NCBI GenBank assembly: GCA_964604155.1
Contig: CAZRXY010000150.1
Span: 1 to 26,141, forward strand
Origin: Stygibacter sp964604155
Lineage (GTDB): Bacteria; Cloacimonadota; Cloacimonadia; Cloacimonadales; TCS61
Length of the DNA: 26,141 nucleotides
Direction of reading: 5' to 3'
Shown here: positions 9,401-21,400 of the stretch, piece after piece
Numbering within the stretch: position 1 is the stretch's first letter
Layout of the letters: each line of letters opens with the position of its first letter
Notes under the pieces: model-generated
Databases searched by the model: none
Seen by the model: only the letters and a program-made list of their open reading frames with translations
What the model was told of the DNA's origin: nothing
Program-made: the position numbers and the translations under genes

Positions 9401-12400
9401 CTGCAAATCTCTCCGGCGCCATTGCCGAAAACATTGCAGTAAGTTTTTATGCTGATAACATCCTGATAGATTCTATTTTGATAGAAAGCCTGCAGGTAGG
9501 CGATACAGAAGCTGTTACTCTGGCATACACAGCCACAACAGGCATTAACCTTCTAAAAGCAATAGTTAATGCAGATAGTACTATTCCTGAAGAAATATAC
9601 GCTAACAACTCAATAGAGCTTTCAATAAATGTAAATCCTGATCTGGAAATATTGAATAGTGATTTAAGCTATAATGGAAACGGAATTCTTGAGCTCACCG
9701 GACTGCTTTTAAACAATGGCGGTGTGCCGGCACAAAATGTCAGTTTCCAGTTCTGGCAGGGAAATCCCAGCGCCTCAGGAAGCACAAAAATCGGCGAAAC
9801 TCTTATAGAAATTATGCCGCCGTTTTCAGTTGCCACTGTCAATATGCCCTGGGCGGCTCCTTATGGCCTTTCTGTAGTCTATGCCAAAGTGGATTCTGCA
9901 AATGTGATCATAGAAAGAAATGAAGATAACAATCTGGCATTTATGGAGGTGCTTCATCTTATGCATCCTGACCTGGTGGCAGAAAATATATATTTCATCC
10001 TGCCAATTCCAGAACGTTCTGATATAGAAGTTCAGCAATGGGAGATTCTCACCATAGCACTGGAAGTCAGCAATCAGAGTGATATAGATGCCAGTGATGT
10101 ACAAATAAGATTCTACAATGGTAATCCCATTGATGGTGGCAGTGTAATAGCCAGCACCGCCTGCTTTCAGATATCGGCTGGCGATTCCATTACATTCACC
10201 ATAAACTGGCATATCCAAAATGCTGCCACTGGCACTCACTATATCTATGCCATGGTAGATCCAGATAACCTGATACCTGAGGCAGATGAAGATAACAACC
10301 TTATCTATGATACTGTGGAAGTGATAGAAAACACGTCAAGTCCATCTGTACAGGTGATCCCCACACAGTTGGAAGTTGTGGTTACCAGCGGCTCGCAGCA
10401 ATTGCAGAACTTCAACGTGCAAAACTATGGCAATTCCAATCTGGAATATGCTCTAAGACCAATCCTTTCTTCTATGCCGGATTTGGAAGACAGGTCTTGC
10501 TATTCACCCGAAACAGCAACGCTGCTCCAATTGGGAAGCTTAGTAGAGGCAGGTAAGCTTGCTGATAACGATTTCAATCACGCCGGCTTCCAAAATAAAA
10601 AACTTGAACTTGCCTTATCTCCACCTGCTCAATTTATGAATGGGCGTAACGAATTAAACAATCCCGGTAATGATGCAGGCTATGCCATAAGACTCGATGG
10701 AACCAGCGATTACCTTAGAATACCGGATATCGACCTATCTGTTTTCACCCTCGAAGCCTGGATTTATCCCGAAGGGCAGGTATATACTGACAATAACTGC
10801 CTGTTATCTAAATGGTATCATGGAAACAATAATATTCGTGAATATATGCTCTCAATTATGAATGGAGGTTTCGTTAGATTATATTACTCCAATCTGGGCT
10901 CCGATGATAACCATCTGGATACACCTGCAGGATTAATTCAGGAAAATCAATGGTATCATCTGGCAGCCACTCTTGATGGTGAAAGCATCAAGATTTATAT
11001 CAATGGTGAATTACAGGCAGAAACTGATTGGAATCATACTATCACATCATCTGGCACAGGTAATGGCTGGATAGGCACATATTACGATAATAACTGGTCC
11101 TACAACGGACGAATTGATGAAATCCGCATCTGGGATTATGCCCGTAATCAAAGCGAAATACAATTCGCCATGCATTCTCAGCTCAGAAGTAATGAACAGG
11201 GACTGGCTGCTTATTGGACAATGGATAATCATTACATAGACATGTCTGGAAATGGCAAAACAGCCGTACCTTACGGAGATGTTATCTTTATAGAATCCGA
11301 GGCTCCAATCGGTATAAATACATACTTTTATACTGCTACGGATATTCCTCTCCCTATTGGTCCCGGAGCTGGTATTGTTACGGAATCCGTGATCTCTATT
11401 AACGATGAATACCTGGTGGGTGATCTTAATATTACCATTGATATTGAGCATACACACATTGCAGACCTCACACTTGAGCTCATCTCACCTCAGGAGACTT
11501 CTATTATCCTAAGTTCATTTAATGGCGGCGCAGGTGATAATTATCAGTTTACCGTTTTTGATGACGAGGCAGATAGCTATATAACCCAAGGCAGTGCTCC
11601 ATTTAACGGCAGTTTCATCCCATACCCGGGAAGCTTATCCATTTTTGATGGTGAACTGGCAGCAGGGGACTGGACACTCAGAATAACTGATTACTGTAAT
11701 GGAGATAGCGGTATGCTTTCTAACTGGAGTATGCAAATAAGGCAACTAAGCCCCGCCTGGCTGCAGATTTCTCCTATGGCGGGCAATCTTCTTCCTCTTT
11801 CAGGTGATATGATTGATGTAAATTTTGTCCCAGGCCTTTTCTATCCGGGCACATATTATGCAGATATTATAGTTAATAGCAATGACCCGGTTCAACCACA
11901 AATAAACGTGATTACTACTACTATTATCACCGGATATCCTGATATTTATCTTCCTTTTAATGAACTGAGCTTTGACCCCACCTATGTAGGCTTCACAAAT
12001 TCTTTGCCGCTTACAATATATAATCTTGGAAATGGAGACCTTGATATTACTGCTCTTGATTTCTCCGATCCGGCATTCTCTGCCGATGTGAACAGTCTCT
12101 CTATCCCTATGGGGCAAACGGATATTATAACTGTTTACTATTCTCCCCAGCTTTCTCAATCTATTCAAGCTGTAATGACTATATCAAATAATGATGAAGC
12201 GGTTTCTGTAAATCTGGAAGGCAATAGTCTTGATCCTCCTACTATCAGTATAGACCCGGCAAGCTTCAGTTCTTCGCTGCTCACAGGGCAGCAAAGCAGC
12301 GCAATGCTGACAATTTCAAACCTGGGTGAAGACACGCTTTCCTACCAGACTACATCTCGCGTTGTGCCCGATGTCTCAGGAAATGGTGTGCTATATGTTG

Positions 12401-15400
12401 CCAGCTCCACAGATAACCAGGCAATTGCTATCGATCCTGAAACCGGCAGTATAACAGGAAGTATCGATCTGCCTTATCAACCAGAAAAATTAGCTTTAAG
12501 TGATAATGGTTTAATCCTGTGGATCACATACCTGGATGCCGGATTCGTTAGTTATGTAAATATCAGTGATTTCTCTGATACTCTCTCCACTTTAACTACT
12601 ATTGAGCTGGGAGGTACTAAAACCTGCGGTGCAGCAGTATCGCACAGCAGCTCGTCACTAAATAGCGGATTTGCCTATATTGGTATTCCCAGCCTGAATC
12701 AGATAGATAAGATTAATCTTGCTAATGGCGAAATTGTGTCTTATAATTTCTCAAATATAAATCCTCAAGCCCTGGTTCTATCTCACGATGGTTTAAATCT
12801 GTTTATCTTAGGAGGAAGTAACCTGCATGTTTTTAATACCTTCACAGAAGAATTCATCCAGATAGGCAGTAATTATACCTTAGGCTATGACCTGGCTCTC
12901 AGCCCTGATGGAAAATGGCTCTATGCTGCAGACCGCTATCGCATCAGACGCTATGATACAGAAAATCTCCAATTTGTAAACGAAATTACAGGTCTTAATT
13001 ACGCCTGCGAAATCGACGTCTCACCCACAGGTGAACTCATCATTGTCTCAGATAAAAATAATAACCAAATCCGGATTTTTGATCGCACATTAAACTCACT
13101 GGCAATTATCTCAAATATCGCTGCCCCCGTTGGTCTGGTTATTTCTGAAGATAATCAATGGTGCTATGTGGCAGAAAGTGGAGATCATGAACTTTCCCGC
13201 ATCAATCTGCAAACCTGGGAGATCGATACTGAGTGGAGTATCACAATTGGCAATAATCTGCTGGGCTTGGCTATTCCGCGCTCTATTGCTGCACCATGGG
13301 CATTCACTCTGCCGCAATTCGGCGATCTGCCACCTTTACAATCAGAAGATATTGAACTCATTATGGATGCTCAGGGACTGCCAAATGGCAGCTATTTCGC
13401 CGAAATGTGGATCGATAGTACCGACCCCTTCCAGCCCAGAGCAATCAGCCAACTGAGTTTGATCGTTAGTGACAGCCCACATATTGTAGTTTCCACAGAT
13501 TCCTTGATCTTTACAGAAACTGTTTTTGCAGGTTTCCAGGATTCGCTAAATTTCACAATTACAAATGCCGGTTATGTAGATTTGATTATCAGTGATATTT
13601 CTAATAGTAATGAGAAGTTCCAGCTTAATCCTGTCTCTTTCAATCTGCCCCCTGCCGCTTCGCAGGAAGTTACAATTCTATTCACTCCGGATGATACTGC
13701 CCTCGAAACCGATACTATTGCAATCCATAGTAATGATGAAACGGTCTATGTCCAGGTAGTAGCCAATGGCTTGCTGCCTCCCGTTATTGCAATTTCCGAT
13801 TCTGTGATTAATGTTACTCTTGCTAACGAACAGACCGTAACCCGGGAACTCACAATATCCAATAATGGCTATAGCGAATTAGTTTACCAGGCAGAAGTTA
13901 GCGGTGATAATGAATTTTGTGCTTTATTTGATGGCAGTGGTGACTACGTTCAGATACCCGATAGTGAATTATGGGATTTTGGTTCTGCCGATTTCACTGT
14001 GGAATTCTGGGTAAATCACTCGGCAATTACTATCTATAACACCTGTTTAGAAATAGGTAATTGGAACAACTCAATACTATTACGACAGGATAATTCCAAT
14101 ACCTTCGGTTTATACATCATGGGAAATAGCTATTCTTTCTCCGTTTCCCCAGTTTTGAACGAGTGGCTTCACATCGCCGTTTCAAGGCTTGATAATGAAT
14201 TATCCCTTTTCTTGAATGGTATCCAAATTGGAAATTCCATCAACAGCAATCATAATGTTCAGGTTTCCAATGTAGTTCGGATAGGTGCCTCAGTTCACAC
14301 CACCGGACAGTATCTAAATGGTAAAATGGATGAAGTCCGCATCTGGAATGTTTCAAAAACCCAGCAGGAAATTCAGGAAAATATGCATAATATCCTCAAT
14401 GATTTTGAGGGTGGCTTAATTGGCTATTGGAATTTTAACGACGCAGATAACCCCTGGCGAGACTTTTCTCAATACAATAATGATGGCACTGCCGTCGGGA
14501 ATACTCTTGTGCTTGATTCTGATTTATATGTCACTCCCTCCTGGCTGAGTATCAATTCTGCCATGTCTGGTTCAATATTACCCGCCGCCAGTGAAGTTAT
14601 TGAAATTGATTTTCATCTTGCAAATATGCTGACCGGCGTGTATACAGCAGTATTTAAAATATTCAGCAATGACCCCTCTAACCCCATGAATTATACCCAG
14701 ATCAATCTTAATTATACAGGCATGCCTCTGCTGAATGTTTCCACTGACTCCCTGAACTTTGGAACTGTATTTCTGGGTACTGAGGAATTTAGCGAATTCA
14801 CTGTCTATAATCAAGGTACAGACAGCCTCTCTGTATTAAGTATAACTTCCACCAACGAAGCTTTTTCGGTTACGCCCAGTTCCTTTGGAGTTGGTATAGA
14901 TGCTGAGCAAGTGGTGTCTGTTCAATATTCCCCCTCTTCCGCAGGAATCGCCAGCGGAGAACTTCTGTTTACAGCCAATACTGAAAATACTCCAAGCCTT
15001 ATGTTATCCGGTTTTTGCCTCGAACCACCGGAGATTTTTGCCAGTCCTGCTTCTATACAAGACTCATTGAATTCCGGTGACCTCGCAGATCATATTATCA
15101 CTATAGGAAATTCTGGAGTAAGCACCTTGAATTTCAATGTTGTTTGCGGGAATCTCGGCAGCGGGATCGATGGTGAATTGATTGTCCCTGCCGGAAATAC
15201 TTATTATACAGATAGTATAAAATCAAGCCTGTCCGGAATTAATGAAGCAGGTCAAAATTCTATTACTGTTGCTGACACTTCCGGCTTCTCCATCGGCGAT
15301 GAGCTTCTTATCATCTCCATGCAAGACCCTCAGACTAACCCCTCACTTAATCTTGCCGGACAATTTGAAACTCACACTATCAATGATATCTTAGGTAATT

Positions 15401-18400
15401 CTCTTTCCTTAGATGGATTTCTGCAACACAATTTCAATCAAATCGATAATTTGAAGCATCAGGCTCTCCGGATCCCACATTTTACCAATGTCACAGTAAA
15501 TGGCACTATCACCTGTGATAACTGGAACGGTGAAACAGGAGGAATCGTCTTCTTCAAAGCTGCAGGACAGGTTACTGTGAATTCTTCAGGTCTTATTCAT
15601 GCTTCGGGAAAAGGATACCGTGGACATAATCGCCAACCGGACAATCAGGATGGGTTCCAGGGCGAATCTATTTGTGGCTTTGGCACTCAGACAAATCTTC
15701 CTAATATAAATGCCGGTGGGGGCGGTCCTGTTTTTTATGCTGGTGGCGGCGGTGGCGGTCATGCTCTTCCCGGACAAAACGGGGCAATGGGCAATAGCTC
15801 TAATTATGGATTTGGTGGTAACGCTATCGGCGATGCTCAGCTTACAAGGCTATATATGGGCGGAGCTGGAGGCACCGGAGGTGATAACGATAACAGCCAG
15901 GCGCAAAACCCCAATGGTGGCTATGGCGGCGGCATTGTTTCAATTGCTGCAATTTCAATTTCCGGCGATGGCACCATCGCCTCTAATGGCGGAAATGGCA
16001 ATTATAGCACGGATCAGGATGGCGGAGCAGGTGGCGGCGCCGCCGGCTCTATCTTGTTAAAAACACAAAATTTTGATGTCGGAAATGTCCGGGCTTTGGG
16101 CGGTACCGGTTTCACCCCCTCAAATTCCGAAGGCGGAAAAGGTGGCAATGGCTCCGCAGGAAGAATTCGCCTTGACGCTGATTTAGCTAATGGCTTGGAA
16201 AATATCATTCCCGATCCATATCAGGGTAACTTTGCAGACAGCTTTAGTTATCTCATCTCTGCTAATCCTGCCCAAGGTACTCTGGAACCAGGTGAAAACT
16301 GTGAAATTACTGTCAGTATAAATACCCAAAACCTTGCAGGAGGCAATCATTTAGACGAGCTTGTGATCATGAGCAATGATATCAATAATCCAAATTTGCC
16401 GATTCCAGTCCAACTCACCGTATTTGAAGCAGCAGGTATTGCTACTCAAAATTTACTTGATTTTCCCGATACATACATTGATTCCACCTTCTCACATCCG
16501 CTGGTGATTTACAGCAATGGCTCAGATACTCTTAACATCTTGAACCTCGAAGTCCTGAACCATCCTCAGGTTTTCTCTCTATCTGCCACTGATTTTGCTA
16601 TACCGGCAGGCGATAGAGATACTCTTTGGGTTACCTTTGCTCCAAATGAATTTGCACTTTTCCAGGACATTCTCCTGATTACTTCGAACGACCCCTCAGA
16701 CCCGGTCAAAGAAGTTAATCTCATAGGAAAAGGACTCGATGATCCGGTTATTGAAGTTACTCCAGAACAATTTGAAATCACCGTCTTACAGAATGATCTG
16801 CTTACAGATTATTTCACTATATCAAACCAGGGCGGTGACATATTAGAGGGAACTATCCGTTCTGTGGTTGCAGACACAATTTCGGGGACGTATGACGATT
16901 TTGATGATGAGGTCTGGAATGATACCTGGACTGAAGGCGGATCTAGTGGAAGCATCGGTCTTAATGCCGGTGATTATGTTTCAGCACCATACAGCCTGCA
17001 AATCTATGCTAATAATTATGATAAATATGTTACTTCCGATCCTTTTTATATCACTGATGACTATCTGCGGGTAGGGTTCTGGTACAAGATCACTTTATCT
17101 GAACTTAGTTGTAATTTCCAGATTTTCTATCAAAAAAATGATGGCGATTATAATCTGCTATTTGATTCGCCCGTCAATCAGACTACTGGCTGGACTTATA
17201 TCCTGGCAGAAACTCAAGACGTTCAAACCGGTGATCAAATCAGAATTCGATTGATGTCTAATATCTATTCTTCCAGTAGCAGTTATGACGAATTTATCGT
17301 GCGGCTGGATGATGTGATGTTCGCCCCGCTATTTGACTTTATTTCTTTCTCGGATTATGAATTCAGCCTGGAACCCGGTCTCCAGCAGAATGTCTCCTGC
17401 ACTTTCCATACTGATGGTCTGGATTTTGGCGGATATCCTGCCCAAATCAGAATTAATAGCAATGATCCGGAAAACCAGACTGTGCTTATTCCGGTTGAAG
17501 TCACCGTCCCTCCCTCGATACTCAGTTTCTCACCCCCAAATTTTGTCGCAGATTTTGCCAGCGGTGACCGGTTAAAAATTTATCCTGTGATCACCAATGA
17601 GGGTCTTAGCAGGCTAAAAGGTAATATCTACCAGAATCTACCCGATTTTCTTAACAGATATTTCTATGATTTCCACGACGGCGTCATGGATAGCTTCTGG
17701 ACACCTGCTGGATCCAGCGGTTCTGTGGGGGTGAGCAGCAGCCAAAGCTTCTCTGATTCTTATTCTCTTAGAATTTATGCTCTTGATTATGATAAATATA
17801 TCACCTCCCAACCCATCACTATGACAAGCTCTTACCTGAAAATATCTCTCTGGCTCAAAGTGGTTACCTCCGAGATAAGTTGTGATTTTAGAATCTATTG
17901 CCAGAAAAACGACAATGGCTTTGAATTAATCTATGATACAATAGATAATCAAACATTTGACTGGACCTTTATAGAACAGGACATATCCGGCTTTGCAGAA
18001 CCTGGAGATATAATTCAAGTCAGATTCATGTCAAATATCTATTCCTCCAGTTCAACCAGCGACCAGTTTGATGCCTACCTCGATGACATCACTATTCACA
18101 CTGAAGGCGGCGTTTTCTCCTCTTCAGAAAACTACTTCGATCTTGCCTGTGGTGAAAGCTACCATCCTGAAGTCACTTTGGATGCCTCCTATATCCCAGC
18201 AGATGTTTATAACTTTCAGATGGATATTCTATCTAATGACCCAGTTTTGCCTTCTGCTGATATCCCTTTTGAACTCACTATCCTTAATGCTCCGGGTATC
18301 GCTGCCTCTGTGGATTCCCTCTCATTTGGCAATGTGTTTATCTATGGAAACGCCTGTCTGCCCCTTACTATTTCAAATACCGGTTCTGACCTGCTGTCTA

Positions 18401-21400
18401 TAAATAACATAATACTTGATTCTGACGTATTCTCCTGCAACCTCCCCGAGGATTACAGAATTACCGATATCATCCCCGGCGAATCTCTCCTTTATCATAT
18501 CTACTTCTCTCCAAATGCCCTGCAGGCTGAAGCCGATTCTATCATTTTTGTCTCAAACGACCCAACAGACGTTACTTTTGTTATTCATCTCTCCGGTACA
18601 GGCGTGGAAGCCCCCCAAATTCTGATCTCTCCCCCTGTTATGGAACTCACCCACACTACACAGGATTCTATCGCTCATTTCTTAAATATCACTAATACCG
18701 GTAATTATCCTCTCGATTACAATTTCTATCCACGCACTCCAAGTGATCCACAGATGTGGAACTATGCCTATGTAACAAATTATAGTAACAATACTGTTTC
18801 TATAGTTAATCTGGAGACCTCCTCATCGCAAACTCTGCCTGGCTTCTATAATAATCCTCATAATATCGATATTGACCCGTTGGGCAGAAATCTCTGGATC
18901 ACCTATACCAGTTCTAACGTAATCAGTGTCTATAACCTGGAAACCGGTTTGCACAAGGTGATAGAAGCGGTAGGATCAAATCGCCGAGGTTCTGCCTTCT
19001 CACCCGATGGTTCTATGGTCTATGTGGCTGACTATGTTAATGATCGCATAGAAGTTTATGCCGCTGATTCGCTGAAACTGGTTACTACATACAGCACCGA
19101 TATTGATGACCCCGCCTGGCTGGATGTTACGCCGGATGGGCGCTACCTTTATATCTCGGATACAGGAACAGATAAAATAATCGTCATGGATACCCAATCC
19201 TATACCCAGGTTACCACTATCGCCGGCTTCACAGACCCCTGGGGAATAGAGATCAGCCCAAATGGAGAATGGTTTGCTTTTCGCGATGGAAATAATCTAA
19301 AAATCGGCAGCACAACTACTAACTCTATTATTGCAAATGTGCCTGATATTGCAAATCCAAGAACTCCCGTCTGGTCGCCTGATTGCAGGTTTATCTACGT
19401 GGGAAGCTGGGATGCAAACAAAATCCATAAGGTGGAAACTGATTCCTTCTCTATCGTTCAGGAATTTCTCATGCCCTCAAACGTCTGGTCTGTAGCTCTC
19501 ACCGAGGATAATAATTATCTGCTTGCTACTCTGGCAAATACGGACAATATCGCTATTATTGAGCTTGAAACGGAAGATATCAGTTACGTGAACGTGGGGG
19601 ATTATCCCACCACAATCACCACTTTCCGCACTAAGATGCCGCCCTGGCTTTATATCGAGCCTCAACAATTTATTGCTACCCTTCCGCCTTTGGCTTCCGA
19701 TAATGTAGAACTACTCTTTGATACCACTCAGCTTGAAGGTGGTGACCATTTTGCCGAACTGGTTTTTTCTACTAATGACCCACTCAATGCCAATTTTGTC
19801 TATGAAATCACGATGCACCATAATACCGGATATCCAAATCTTTTTATCACAGAAGAATCTATCTCATTTGACCCTGCCTGGATCGGGCATGACAATAACT
19901 ATGAAATTTGTGCCTATAATACAGGAACTGAAGAGCTGATAATTCACGATATCTCTACCGGCAGCGAATATTTCTTCGCTCAGCCGAACCAGATTAACAT
20001 TGCGGCAGGCGGTTCTGGCTCTATTTACCTCTATTGCAATCCTGAAGATAATGGCACAATCTATGATACTCTTTCTATAGAAAGCAATGGTGGCAGCATC
20101 AGTCTTGATCTCACAGCTATATGTTACCCTCCTGCCATTATAGATGTTTCACCACAGCAGATAACCAATACCGTGCTGCCGGACGAAGTTTTCCAGGAAT
20201 TTATCACAATCACTAATTACGGGGCTCATGATCTGGTCTATCGTTCAAAAATCGCGATACATAAAGATAAATACTTCCTTGGTAATACTAATAAATACCA
20301 ATTGCACGCCTGGAACGCCGATACACAGAATTTTGATTCAATAAATCTTATTTTTAATGCCCCCTGGTTCACTAAGTTCTCTCCTGATGGCAACCAGCTC
20401 TGGGTCACATACCAGAATGCGGGATTCGTCTCCGTTATCGATCCCAATTCTAATGAAGTGATTGCCAATATTCTTCTGGAAGGCTCACGAACTGCTGGCA
20501 TTGCCTTTGATGCTCTTGGCACCTATGCCTATATTGCAAACTGGACTAATAATAGAATTGAGGTGATAGATACCAGAACTTTCAACCTGGTAACGAGCTT
20601 GACCGGTGGATTATCGAACCCCCGCGAACTTATAGCCACATCCGATGGTACCAGACTTTTCGCTACCAATAACGGGAACGGACAATTGGCAATTTTTGAT
20701 CTTGAAAATCACACATATCTCCAAAGCATCTCAGGCTACAGTTCAGGCTATGATCTCAAGTTTTCACCTCAGGAAGATTACCTCTACTGGATTGATAGAG
20801 ATTTTGTACGCAAGGTGGAAATCTCCACAAACCAGATCGTTCAATCCAGCTCACAAATGACCCAGTTACGAGGCTTGGAAATATCATATTCCGGAGATTT
20901 ACTCTATATCTGCTACTATAACGAAAATAAAATCGTGATCCTCGAAACAAACACCCTAACCCAAACCGGACAGATCGAAGGAATTTTATTCCCCACCGAT
21001 ATCTCCGCTTCCTTTGATGATAGATTACTCTATGTTACTTCCGAAGGTGAACACTATATAAACATTATAGATATAGCTGCCAATCGCACCATAGATACCG
21101 TCAATATCGGCACCTCCGATATTGACCTTGCATCTATCTGCACCGCAGATTGTATCTCATATCTGGATGTGATCGCAGAAACCGATACCCTCATGACAGG
21201 CGAAAACAGGCAGATCTCATTCAATTTTAATATGCAAAGCCTCCCGGATGGTCTTTATCACGCTGATTACACTCTTTTCACTAATGACCCCGCAGAACCG
21301 GTCGTAAATGTCCCCGTGGAAATACTCATAGGTCCTAATCCCGTTATCACTTCTATCGATGATACCCCCGATGACCAGGGCGGATTTGTAGATATCACCT

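Noticed and set aside
9826..10239. 137-residue minus-strand ORF
   Set aside because: Antisense to CARDB domains of the giant gene, with no ribosome site or family motif seen.
11047..11457. 136-residue minus-strand ORF
   Set aside because: Antisense to the LamG and P-domain region; composition looks like a shadow frame.
15710..16060. 116-residue + strand ORF
   Set aside because: It lies in another frame of the Gly-rich part of the giant gene; the absence of stops there follows from the GGN-rich sequence.
10339..21336. CRISPR array or DNA-level tandem repeat
   Set aside because: The repetition is at protein level only; units differ in DNA and are hundreds of codons apart. No CRISPR-like direct repeats were found anywhere in the window.
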